Below are positions 1 to 6,507 of a stretch of DNA of 16,117 bases, piece after piece (positions within the stretch are counted from its first letter, which is position 1; each line of letters starts with the position of its first letter). The notes beneath the pieces were generated by a model. The model made no database searches. It saw only the letters and a list, made by a program, of their open reading frames with translations, and had not been told where the DNA came from. This DNA is from Chitinophagaceae bacterium (GTDB lineage Bacteria; Bacteroidota; Bacteroidia; Chitinophagales; Chitinophagaceae): the NCBI GenBank assembly GCA_019454915.1, contig JACFNM010000058.1:1-16117 (forward strand), written 5' to 3'. The position numbers and the translations under genes are program-made.

Positions 1-278
1 GTGCGGCCACCGTCGTTTGATATTTTTCCGGAGAGGCGGGCGGGGCCATGATCCTCACCTGAACCGGCGTAAAACTCTGTCCATCCCAATAGCAATGAGC
101 CATCTTTTAAATGGATAATAGCCGCCTCGCTGTTACGTGGATTTTTCGGGCTAACCGGGGCAACGAAATATTCGAAAGAGTTGCGATGACCCGTGTATGT
201 TACGCTTTTACTTTGCGAACTGACGACAACAGGAAAGCAGCCGGAGACGATTAAACCGAGAACCCATATTTTTCTCAT
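1..278 (-). CDS. Sialidase-family (BNR) secreted protein, 5' part
   Basis: Partial gene: the ATG is at 276-278 and the frame stays open to the window edge, giving about 92 residues. It begins with a secretion signal (MRKIWVLGLIVSGCFPVVVS), so the product is exported; a Cys in the signal leaves lipoprotein processing possible. The mature start has the pattern NPRNSE, then IIHLKDGSLLLGWTEF, then EDHG and SGKISNDGGR. This matches the first blade of sialidase/BNR beta-propellers, where an N-terminal Arg-rich segment precedes the first Asp box (SxDxGxTW). The family cleaves terminal sialic acids, but many BNR_2 members have unproven activity and the catalytic Tyr/Glu lie outside the window. The truncated paralogue just upstream shows the same NPRNSE...LKDG pattern. 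Family call is fairly sure; enzymatic specificity is not. Confidence 0.75.
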   Translation of the reverse strand, partial: MRKIWVLGLIVSGCFPVVVSSQSKSVTYTGHRNSFEYFVAPVSPKNPRNSEAAIIHLKDGSLLLGWTEFYAGSGEDHGPARLSGKISNDGGR

Positions 279-341
279 AGCAAATCATTAATTTATTGTT
301 TTATTTCTCAACATGTCTTTTGAAAGCATTTGGTTTTCCTC

Positions 342-772
342 TCATTCATATATCCAGTCCAGGCTTAGCCGTCTAATATCTGTTTGGTTAAGCCTGCCCG
401 TCGAGAGCTTTCCTGCACAATAATTCAATAGCACATTTTTATCTATGAAATGGATAGCGATGTAACAATATCCTCTGTCCATGTTTTTCCTTTATCAGAA
501 GAATACCTTCCGGCGAGATAGGAGCTGCCGTGGTCGCTGCCCGATGTGCCTGTATAATGAGAATAGACAAAAAGAATGCGTCCGTCTTTTAGGGTTATGA
601 AATCTCCTTCACTGTTGCGAGGATTATTCGTGTCGGGGAGCAATTGAGCCACAGTAAGGCCCCCTTCACTCACTCCCGTATTTTGAGAAAACACTCCGGT
701 TATAACACCAAAAAGAAATAGCAGACAAAGAACTGAGAGGCAAAAATGGTTGTTGGCTTGAAGGGTATTCAT
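342..772 (-). pseudogene. Sialidase-family gene with out-of-frame internal deletion
   Basis: From the ATG at 770-772 a 109-residue frame runs to a stop at 443. It has a signal peptide (ending near GVFSQ), the NPRNSEGDFITLKDGR segment and one complete Asp box (SSDKGKTW). It then reads a short unrelated tail, EDIVTSLSIS. In another minus-strand frame, from about 476 down to the TGA at 342-344, the sequence reads GYCYIAIHF, NVLLNYCAG, then IRRLSLDWIYE. This is a good match to the usual sialidase C-terminus (NVLLxYCAG...L.WLY). The start and end of a sialidase are therefore joined at about 475-480, with most of the propeller missing and the frame broken. A full member is usually 350-400 residues. 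It lies 63 bp upstream of the apparently intact paralogue in the same orientation, so it is probably a decayed duplicate. The family's active-site Tyr and Glu should be in the missing part. Confidence 0.75.
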
Positions 773-849
773 GAATATTTATTACGTGAATTTGCAATAT
801 GTAGTACACACAACTAATATACTTATTGATAACGTAACGCCAACTATTT

Positions 850-1179
850 TTAAGGAAAACAGATGCCGACCTGAAAGCCCTTGAAGAAATTATTAAAAAA
901 GATGAAAAAGCAAAGACGGATGCTGAACATAAAAAGTATGATGTGGATTTTCATTCCATGTTGTACAAAATTTCAGGTAATGAGACCATTCTACGTTTTC
1001 AAAATATACTACTCCCGATCTTTGACGGCATGGATAAAACATTATACAGCATAAATATCCGGAACACGCCGGATTATGTGTATCATCGGGATTTACTGAA
1101 TGTCTTAAAAGAAGGTACTCCCGAACTGTTCAGGAATAAAATGAGAAGCCACCTGAGGCAATATTTTGATAAATTATAG
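850..1179 (+). pseudogene. FCD-domain remnant of a FadR/GntR-type regulator
   Basis: An open frame from 838 to the stop at 1179 has a possible ATG only at 943, which would give 78 residues. Reading from about 850 it gives LRKTDADLKALEEIIKKDEK, then VDFHSMLYKISGN, later YHRDLL and finally MRSHLRQYFDKL. This is the order of the all-helical FCD ligand domain of FadR-type GntR repressors: TDEDL..L, DxxFH...GN, H...L..G, HL. The Asp/His residues that usually bind the metal or support the effector pocket are kept. The N-terminal winged helix that binds DNA is absent, and stops lie just upstream (835-837). I take it as a 5'-truncated gene. NanR-type sialic-acid regulators belong to this family, so a former link to the neighbouring sialidases is possible but unproven. 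A short expressed FCD-only protein starting at 943 is the alternative. Confidence 0.65.
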
Positions 1180-1287
1180 ACATCGGGTTAGCCGCTTAAT
1201 AATTTTGAAGCCCATCTGCAAAATGGGATAGGTGGTTATCGTAGATGTTTTGTATATCCGTTACGTTATTTTACGAATAAAGCTTAT

Positions 1288-1295
1288 TACATTTG
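1288..1295 (+). promoter_or_regulatory. -7 box of the tRNA-Val promoter
   Basis: TACATTTG fits the Bacteroidota -7 consensus TAnnTTTG exactly and ends 7 bp before the first base of the tRNA. No convincing -33 TTG is seen at the usual spacing, so the upstream half is not called. Confidence 0.5.
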
Positions 1296-1302
1296 CGCCT
1301 CC

Positions 1303-1376
1303 GGGTGCTTAGCTCAGTTGGTTAGAGTGCTACCTTGACATGGTAGAGGTCGCTGGTTCGAATCCTGCAGCACCCA
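1303..1376 (+). tRNA. tRNA-Val (anticodon GAC)
   Basis: A full cloverleaf can be drawn. The acceptor stem is GGGTGCT (1303-1309) with AGCACCC (1369-1375), and the discriminator is A1376. The D stem is GCTC with GAGT, and the anticodon stem is CTACC (1330-1334) with GGTAG (1342-1346). The loop TTGACAT places GAC at 1337-1339, which reads Val codons GUC and GUU. The T loop TTCGAAT is canonical. The CCA tail is not encoded (CAA follows the discriminator). The T stem GCTGG/CCTGC has one T-T mismatch (1354 with 1366), unusual for an otherwise regular tRNA. Confidence 0.93.
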
Positions 1377-1387
1377 CAAATTAGCAT

Positions 1388-1407
1388 CTTTTTTCTTCGG
1401 AAAAGGG
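1388..1407 (+). terminator. UUCG-capped hairpin after the tRNA
   Basis: CTTTTTTC and GAAAAGGG can form an 8-bp stem (two G-T pairs) closed by a C(TTCG)G tetraloop, 11 bp after the tRNA. No strong T tract follows, so it may act as a 3' processing or termination structure. Assignment rests on position and fold only. Confidence 0.4.
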
Positions 1408-1537
1408 ACGATTCTGTTTTCTGATATTTTCCCGGGACTATCTAAGAGATACCTTGAGTTTTCGGAAAATCTGTAATATTAAGATAGAACTCATCCCGGT
1501 TGTGAATCAGCATCCCGCTTGTTATGGTCTGCCTGAC

Positions 1538-1554
1538 GGGTATTAAAAATACCC
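1538..1554. terminator. 7-bp hairpin across the stop of the lipoprotein gene
   Basis: GGGTATT and AATACCC flank a 3-base AAA loop and include the TAA stop (1543-1545) of the minus-strand gene. It ends the ceramidase/hydrolase pair and could slow polymerase from either side. No T tract is seen, so termination is tentative. Confidence 0.3.
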
Positions 1555-3168
1555 ATTGGTTTCAACCGGCCCGTATTTCACCGCTAATTCGACTCTCAGG
1601 ATAGTTGTTTCTGCCGACGACCTGAACTGAATGTTGTTATTTCCTTTTATAAGCGAATTAACCGGCACTTTAAACACCCATTCCTTTTGATCACTTTGCA
1701 AACCGCGCAGTTTATCATAGACATGAGCATAAGTGCTATCGCCCGGAGACAAGGTCTCTCCGTTCATCTCTACCACAGGTTGTTCAGCATTTGATGTGCG
1801 GATAAAGAGCGTCACTTCCTCCGGATGATCCGCTTCCACATCATCTCCGATAAACAAAGCGGCGTTTCCTTCCTTATTTACACTTAAAGGCAAAGGAGTA
1901 TTGATCGTCACTTCATAAGAAGTGGTTCCATCAGACAGGCAATACACTTTGTTCCTTTTCCTGAGTGTTTTAAGTGAGCCCAGTTCCTGCAGTAATTCCG
2001 GTGCTATGATCCGGCAGACATCGGTTCCTTCTTCAGGAACGAGTTTTTGATTGGCTTCATTATAGACCGTTAGAAAATAATTGAACAACATAATACCGTC
2101 TGCACCCTGCCCGAGAGCGTGTGCAGCCATCCCGCGATACATGCCATGCGACCAGGTCTCCCGCTGCCGGTATCCTCCATCGTCAATAGTCACATATACC
2201 GGAAGGTCTGAGCCCAGTTCTTTTTTGAAAGACGCAACATCAATAGCCGGGTCACCGGTCCAGTGAATACCGATAGTCAAAAAATCCAGCAAGCCTTGTC
2301 TTGTCCATTCCTGCACATCCAGTCCCTTTTTGATACAATCACCCATCGTAGCGGGAACCCTGGCAGTCAGCAATATTTTTTTGTTATACACCTTACCGAT
2401 AGAATCTGTAACCTGTTTGACAGATTTCACGAGCGATGTCATCAAGGGTGCATTTTTTTCTGCTTCTGCTTTTTTAAAATAAACAATGAAACGCATGAAG
2501 TCCAATTCATAGCCGTCTAAATCTGGCCCATATTTTTCCAGTTGTTCACGAATGACTGCTAATTTATGTTCACGGACTTCCGGGTGGGCGAAATCGAGTG
2601 CATTGGTGGCGTTCCAACCGGGGAGTGTGGTGTCGCTTGTCCAGAATTCCGGATGGGCGATCCAGTAATCGGTGTATTGCAGCGTGCAATGGTTGCTGGT
2701 ATCCGAGAAATGCAGATCGTTCATCCGATAAGTAATAAACGGCTCCAGGTTTTTCTCCTTAGCTCTTTTCAGGGAAGCTTCCACAATATCAGTTCCCTCT
2801 TTTTCCAGGCGGATAGCGTTATTATAAAACCGATGCAGCGCTTTACTGAGTGCGGTATCATCGTCGCAGTTCAGTTGCCCGTTCAGATCATCGCCCATCA
2901 GTCTGCCGTACTTCGACCGGTAATAAAAGAAATCGCTTCCGGAGCATATCATAAAAGTGGTGACCTGCGAGTTGGCTACCATATCTACGTAACCATGTAC
3001 ATCATCCAACGTCAGCGGACGATTACCAAACCAGTTGTTTCCTAATATCTCCGTGCCATCATTGTTGATGATCAGGCGGTGTCTGTCGCTCGCTGGTGAT
3101 GGGTGATTATTGCTACAACTTAGAAGTGCAAGCGATGAAACTGTAAGAACGAAGCGAATGACAGGCAT
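1543..3168 (-). CDS. TIM-barrel glycoside-hydrolase-like lipoprotein
   Basis: A 541-residue protein starting at the ATG at 3166-3168. Residues 1-18 form a lipoprotein signal with lipobox LLSC (Cys18), so the mature protein is probably membrane-anchored. Residues of about 30-370 look like a (beta/alpha)8 barrel: LEPFITYRMND near 141-151, DFAHPEVREHKLAVIREQL near 192-210, and DGYELDFMRF at 218-227. LTARVPA (267-273), DFLTIGIHW (295-303) and GADGIMLFNYF (355-365) follow. The strand-end acidic cluster at 218-223 resembles GHL10/DUF187-like and other clan-A-like hydrolases and holds the best catalytic candidates. The last 130 or so residues look like a beta-sandwich (VNSLIKGNNNIQFR). It follows the ceramidase-like gene by 19 bp, so the two are probably co-transcribed. 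I do not recognise an exact CAZy family, and the substrate is unknown. Confidence 0.65.
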   Translation of the reverse strand: MPVIRFVLTVSSLALLSCSNNHPSPASDRHRLIINNDGTEILGNNWFGNRPLTLDDVHGYVDMVANSQVTTFMICSGSDFFYYRSKYGRLMGDDLNGQLNCDDDTALSKALHRFYNNAIRLEKEGTDIVEASLKRAKEKNLEPFITYRMNDLHFSDTSNHCTLQYTDYWIAHPEFWTSDTTLPGWNATNALDFAHPEVREHKLAVIREQLEKYGPDLDGYELDFMRFIVYFKKAEAEKNAPLMTSLVKSVKQVTDSIGKVYNKKILLTARVPATMGDCIKKGLDVQEWTRQGLLDFLTIGIHWTGDPAIDVASFKKELGSDLPVYVTIDDGGYRQRETWSHGMYRGMAAHALGQGADGIMLFNYFLTVYNEANQKLVPEEGTDVCRIIAPELLQELGSLKTLRKRNKVYCLSDGTTSYEVTINTPLPLSVNKEGNAALFIGDDVEADHPEEVTLFIRTSNAEQPVVEMNGETLSPGDSTYAHVYDKLRGLQSDQKEWVFKVPVNSLIKGNNNIQFRSSAETTILRVELAVKYGPVETNGYF

Positions 3169-3187
3169 TGAAAAAAAATTTAAGTAA

Positions 3188-4540
3188 TTACTGAGCTATT
3201 CCCATTAATGTGTTTCGTGCTATCTGTTCCCCATCCTCTTTCACAAAACTACTTCTGCATCTCCATGTTTCATAACCTCCTTTTTCAATTTCATGTGCTG
3301 GAGGAATATATCCGCAATAACCGTTGGCCATAGTGATTGTAAAATATTTTCCGGCATGATTCGCCTTTTTTAAGGCGAGTCCGGTCTCAGCAAAAAATTC
3401 TCCTCCTAATGCTCCAATGGTAATATCGCCTATTTTAAGCGCCTGTACGGGAATTTCTATTGTATCCGGATATTCACCGAGCAATACCTGCTCACGGGCG
3501 TAGATGTTTACCAGGGCCGGGGTATCCGGGTTGAGCAGACGATAATCGGTATTGGCTACTATCTTACCCGCTGCTTCTACTTCCCCGGCGGTTGGTTTTC
3601 GCACACCTAAGGTAATTTTTTTTAACGTGGCAGAAACGGATGGATGAGATTCCCATATTATCGTTTGAATAACCTGGTTTATCTTTTCAGCAAGGTCTTT
3701 TCCAATGAGTTCTTTTTTCTGATGGTCTTCTTTGGGATAGCGATCGGGTTGAAGGAAATCCCAGATATTGGCGTCGCCACTAGTGCCATTGCTGAGCATG
3801 CCTACAAAGTCATCTCCCGCACCCAGGAAGTTTTTGATATGCCGGGAGAAAACGCCGAAATAATCTGCTGTTATAGTTCCGTTGGAACAGTCTCCCACAT
3901 AGTGCATGGAATAGTTACCCAAAATGCTGATCCATTTCCCTTCTATGGATTGTACGGCTATAGCCGAAAGCTGAGTATCCATTTCCGAGGCTCTTTTATC
4001 AATATAGGCTTCTGCGCCTGCGGGATTCGTTTTGATGATGTCCGGCTTGCCCGTAACCGGATTTATGGACTGGTATCCGGTTTTCATATAGTAACGCCGG
4101 CATACGACGTGCTCCGGCACATCAACAGCAGTGAGTCCGATTCTTGCAGGCTGCAGGTTTGCCATGGCGGATAGTAACGAGTGAGCAATTTTTTTACCCA
4201 ACCCTTTTCTATAAGGCAGGTCGCATGGGCTGCCCAGAAGATCTGCTATGGAGCCTGCGAAATGAGTGTGTGTCGCAGCAATCAGAATATTTTCGGGTGG
4301 GATCTGAGTTTTTAAGAAAATGTCGTTTTTTACTTCATCAATAAAATCTGCATCCATGACGCAGATATCTACCATGATGATGGCGATGGTATTCGAATCA
4401 TCTTTTAATACAAGTGCTTTTGAATACAGGTGATCATGAATGGTATGTGCATAATACGCCACCATCTCCCCATTGACAATTGTTCCTAATGGAGGTGTGA
4501 TGTCTGTTTGTGCAGCGCCGGCGAAAAGAAATGGATTCAT
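3188..4540 (-). CDS. Neutral ceramidase-family hydrolase, divergent
   Basis: A 450-residue protein from the ATG at 4538-4540. An upstream in-frame TTG at 4585 would add 15 residues with no support. The N-terminus GAAQTDITPPLG, then ATHTHFAG (His91, His93), NYSMHY (His213), GGEFF (Glu381) and NGYCGYIPP (Tyr408/411) follow the order of the neutral/alkaline ceramidase family. That family uses Zn bound by His, His, Glu and Tyr to cleave the N-acyl bond of ceramide. The catalytic motif NxGDVSPN is replaced by SNGTSGDANIW (about 250-260), so the usual nucleophilic Ser is missing. The C-terminal beta domain of long ceramidases is also absent, and no signal peptide is visible. It may act on another amide or ester in the cytoplasm. 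Its start lies about 100 bp downstream of repeat copy A, and it leads the two-gene unit with the barrel lipoprotein. Confidence 0.75.
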   Translation of the reverse strand: MNPFLFAGAAQTDITPPLGTIVNGEMVAYYAHTIHDHLYSKALVLKDDSNTIAIIMVDICVMDADFIDEVKNDIFLKTQIPPENILIAATHTHFAGSIADLLGSPCDLPYRKGLGKKIAHSLLSAMANLQPARIGLTAVDVPEHVVCRRYYMKTGYQSINPVTGKPDIIKTNPAGAEAYIDKRASEMDTQLSAIAVQSIEGKWISILGNYSMHYVGDCSNGTITADYFGVFSRHIKNFLGAGDDFVGMLSNGTSGDANIWDFLQPDRYPKEDHQKKELIGKDLAEKINQVIQTIIWESHPSVSATLKKITLGVRKPTAGEVEAAGKIVANTDYRLLNPDTPALVNIYAREQVLLGEYPDTIEIPVQALKIGDITIGALGGEFFAETGLALKKANHAGKYFTITMANGYCGYIPPAHEIEKGGYETWRCRSSFVKEDGEQIARNTLMGIAQ

Positions 4541-4922
4541 TGTAGACTTGAAATAAGTGGTTTGATATTTATGATTGAATGACAAATGCGGTAGATTTCA
4601 CAGGATATTCGTCTTTTGTTATTGAACCCGGTGTGTTTAACGGAGACCAAGTCTCCGAAGAACATAGGGAATACGAAGTCAGAGACTGCTATGTAGAAAA
4701 GCATAGTGCGGGCGATATGTACAAACAGTTTCACATAAAGTTAGGTTTTAAGATTCAGTAATCAAAATAATCTCCGACTGCTATATGCGGTCATTTCAAA
4801 ATGTTACCGAAAGCCGCCAATAATTGTATGAGTTAATAAAGAGGTACGCCTACTTCGCATTGTCATTCAATGACCGTCTCAGATTGCGTTTTCCTCTTTC
4901 GTAGCTTTGAGATTTATATCAT
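4541..4922. other. Non-coding region between the ceramidase-like gene and the IS
   Basis: No convincing gene. It holds dispersed repeat copy A on the minus strand. It also has a small hairpin with a TCA triloop, GTCAT/ATGAC at 4862-4874, directly after TACTTCGCATT (4851-4861). That 11-mer also occurs inside repeat copy B (6225-6235), so a degraded partial copy may be present. Short frames here show no family pattern. Confidence 0.5.
4630..4709 (-). repeat. Dispersed hairpin repeat, copy A
   Basis: Read on the minus strand it starts GCACTATGCTTTTCTACATA (4709 down to about 4690) and contains GTC-TCT-GACTTCG. It then passes TATGTTCTTCGG and ends in a 7-bp stem CGGAGAC/GTCTCCG with a TTG triloop (4641-4657). 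It shares the opening block with copy B and the CTTCGTAT...TATGTTCTT block with copies B and C. The hairpin position is kept although the stem sequence differs. It lies about 100 bp upstream of the ceramidase-like start, in that gene's orientation. Confidence 0.65.
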
Positions 4923-4932
4923 TATGCTTTTC
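4923..4932 (+). repeat. Left 10-bp direct repeat near the IS110 end
   Basis: TATGCTTTTC, matching 6206-6215. It may mark the 3' (right) end of the IS in transposase orientation, 73 bp beyond the transposase stop. Chance similarity cannot be excluded. Confidence 0.4.
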
Positions 4933-5005
4933 CATATATGCCTTAAAAAAACATTCGCTTTTTGGCGGATTAACCGGCTGATTTCTGTGAACCATTACCC
5001 TTTTT

Positions 5006-6079
5006 TTATAAATAATCAGCCTGGTACCTTTTTCCTTTCAAAACAACTCCCCTGGCAATGAGTGCCAGCTTGCGCGCCACTTTTACATTGGCATGCTTAT
5101 TATCTTTTGCTGCGTGTTTGCTGTAATAAGCAAATATTTCAGGCGCTGTCCTGATGGCTGTCCATGCAGCTTCTATAAGCAATGGTCTTAAATGCTTATT
5201 GCACCTTGGTTGTATTCCTTTCGTTTTTAATGTTTCTCCGGAACTATCGTTCCATGGCATTATTCCTAAATAACTGATATAATCATCCGGGTCGTCAAAT
5301 CGGGCAAAACAGCCTATCTCTGCCAGTAATGCGGCCGAAGTTATCGTACCGTACCCCGGCACGGAAAGTAATAGCTTGTACGCCTCTACGTGTTGCGCCT
5401 GCATTTCTTTACGCAACAGCCTGGTTATATTACTCAGCCTGGTTCTTTGGTGCTGCAATTGCTGTACTAAGTTTTCTTTGGTAAGCGTACCGGCTCGAGA
5501 GTTGAGTTCAAGATTTCCCATCCATTCCAGTATTTTTTTAGACAGATAGGGTTTTGTGCTCACCGTTTCAGGTATCTCTATATTATAGTACAGCATGAAG
5601 CTTTTGAGCTGGTTGTTTGAACGGGTTACCTCCTTTACAGCGCTTTCCCTCAGCCGGAAAAGGCTACGTAGCTCTTGCTGCTCGCGGGACAAGACATGAA
5701 TACCATGAAGGTTTCCTTTTTCCAGATGTTCGGCAATGGAACGACTGTCATGCAGATCCGTTTTGTTTTTCTTCTGCTTGTCTGTTTGGGGGATGTCTGC
5801 GGCATGAACAATGATGTTGGTAATCCCCATTTTGCATAGCTGCTCATGATAGCCAGTTCCGCAGAAGCCGGCCTCGTAGGCAGAATAAAATTTACCACCT
5901 GTAAATCTGGACTGCAATGTTCTATACAAAGCTTTTGCAGAGGGTGGTTGAGTAAAATGTGCCACCTGATGATTAAGGCTGCGCACCGTTACGGACCAGG
6001 ATTTTTTATGAACATCAAGTCCAATAAAAAATTCCTGATCATTAAAGTAAATTGTTTCTGATAAATTTGTTGTAGGCAT
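5006..6079 (-). CDS. IS110-family transposase (DEDD recombinase)
   Basis: A full-length 357-residue protein with its ATG at 6077-6079. The N-terminal RuvC-like DEDD domain shows FIGLDVHKK (Asp22), YEAGFCG (Glu69) and KTDLHDSR (Asp108, Asp111). A helical middle (about 130-235) is probably a coiled coil. The C-terminal Transposase_20 domain has SVPGYGTITSAALLAEIG (239-256), DDYISYLGIMP and SSGET (279-283), which holds the candidate catalytic Ser. KGIQPRCNKHLRPLL and KVARKLALIARGV follow. IS110 enzymes move a circular DNA intermediate by Ser-assisted strand exchange, guided by an element-encoded bridge RNA. No frameshift or missing DEDD residue is seen, so the element may be active. It lies between the divergently oriented hydrolase groups. 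The long upstream leader fits the IS110 subgroup rather than IS1111, which carries its RNA downstream. Confidence 0.93.
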   Translation of the reverse strand: MPTTNLSETIYFNDQEFFIGLDVHKKSWSVTVRSLNHQVAHFTQPPSAKALYRTLQSRFTGGKFYSAYEAGFCGTGYHEQLCKMGITNIIVHAADIPQTDKQKKNKTDLHDSRSIAEHLEKGNLHGIHVLSREQQELRSLFRLRESAVKEVTRSNNQLKSFMLYYNIEIPETVSTKPYLSKKILEWMGNLELNSRAGTLTKENLVQQLQHQRTRLSNITRLLRKEMQAQHVEAYKLLLSVPGYGTITSAALLAEIGCFARFDDPDDYISYLGIMPWNDSSGETLKTKGIQPRCNKHLRPLLIEAAWTAIRTAPEIFAYYSKHAAKDNKHANVKVARKLALIARGVVLKGKRYQADYL

Positions 6080-6210
6080 AGTGCATGTTTTTAGTTGTTA
6101 CAAATTGCGAAACTTATTGTTATCGCACTATAAAACTAACCTGTCTGTCACGGGCAGGATTGGCGGCGCAGCATTTTTGATGCTGCATGACCGCAACAAC
6201 AGCACTATGC
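6076..6210 (-). ncRNA. Candidate IS110 bridge RNA leader
   Basis: The whole transposase leader is enclosed by a 9-bp inverted repeat: GCATAGTGC (6076-6084) and GCACTATGC (6202-6210). A second pair, GTTGTT (6094-6099) with AACAAC (6195-6200), extends it. Inside are a 7-bp hairpin GCAGCAT/ATGCTGC (6168-6186, TTTTG loop), itself flanked by GCGG/CCGC, and a 6-bp hairpin CCTGTC/GGCAGG (6140-6158). A nested multi-stem fold in the 5' flank, transcribed with the transposase, is what known bridge RNAs look like. The guide loops cannot be assigned without knowing the element ends. The outer arm covers the transposase ATG (6077-6079). This is structure by eye, not a covariance result. Confidence 0.45.
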
Positions 6211-6345
6211 TTTTCTTACATAATTACTTCGCATTCTTTATGTTCTTTCGGGCCTCTGTCCCGAAAGGGCTGAATAATTTGAAATCCTAATGCATCCCTA
6301 AAAATCATTTTATCTTTGCTATAAGTGGATACTTATCCTCGTTCT
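6202..6345 (+). repeat. Dispersed hairpin repeat, copy B
   Basis: It starts GCACTATGCTTTTCTTACAT, includes TACTTCGCATTC and TATGTTCTTTCGGG. It has a perfect 8-bp stem CTTTCGGG/CCCGAAAG (6245-6267, loop CCTCTGT). It then reads GAATAATTTGAAA and AAATCATTTTAT, and ends with a GGATA/TATCC palindrome (6327-6338). From 6241 to 6312 it matches copy C (7972-8043) at about 63 of 72 positions. It overlaps the inferred right end of the IS and points towards the gene at 6508. Confidence 0.75.
6206..6215 (+). repeat. Right 10-bp direct repeat near the IS110 end
   Basis: TATGCTTTTC, identical to 4923-4932. It overlaps both the start of repeat copy B and the outer arm of the candidate bridge RNA, so the boundary between target repeat and IS is not settled here. 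Confidence 0.4.
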
Positions 6346-6507
6346 TTTTTTCTAATTTATCAGCTAATTTACGTGGAATACTCCTGCCTGTGATAAAACA
6401 AAGATGGTTCGGTATGATTTGATCAGACTGAATAAAAAACCAATAGCGGACTCCTGATATGACGACAAGTCATTAGTTTTGTCTTACCCTGAAATAAATT
6501 AAAAACA
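6346..6507. other. Leader region of the DUF4832-type gene
   Basis: AT-rich non-coding sequence following repeat copy B. Apart from the -7 box at 6474 I see no gene, hairpin terminator or further repeat. Confidence 0.4.
6474..6481 (+). promoter_or_regulatory. Possible -7 box for the 6508 gene
   Basis: TAGTTTTG fits TAnnTTTG and would place transcription start about 20 bp before the ATG at 6508. No clear -33 TTG is at the usual distance. A second match, TATCTTTG at 6311-6318, lies inside repeat copy B and could serve instead. Confidence 0.35.

Larger units (their letters stand above)
4923..6215 (-). mobile_element. IS110-family insertion sequence, approximate limits
   Basis: The element consists of one full transposase gene (5006-6079, minus strand), a leader of about 125 bp and a 3' flank of about 80 bp. 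IS110 elements have no classical terminal inverted repeats, so ends must be inferred. The 10-mer TATGCTTTTC occurs at 4923-4932 and again at 6206-6215 in the same orientation, 1283 bp apart, which fits a typical IS110 size of 1.2-1.5 kb. I use these as outer markers; the true ends could lie within or just inside them. The right end abuts repeat copy B, and IS110 relatives such as IS621 are known to insert in REP-type repeats. Confidence 0.55.

Noticed and set aside
2566..3045. 159-residue plus-strand open frame
   Set aside because: It lies wholly inside the minus-strand lipoprotein gene, has no family pattern and no promoter, and is best seen as an antisense shadow.
4541..4585. Earlier TTG start for the ceramidase-like gene
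   Set aside because: It adds 15 residues with no family similarity, and the ATG at 4540 starts directly before the conserved GAAQTDITPP block.
4579..4761. 60-residue open frame across repeat copy A
   Set aside because: It translates the hairpin repeat itself and shows no protein-family pattern.
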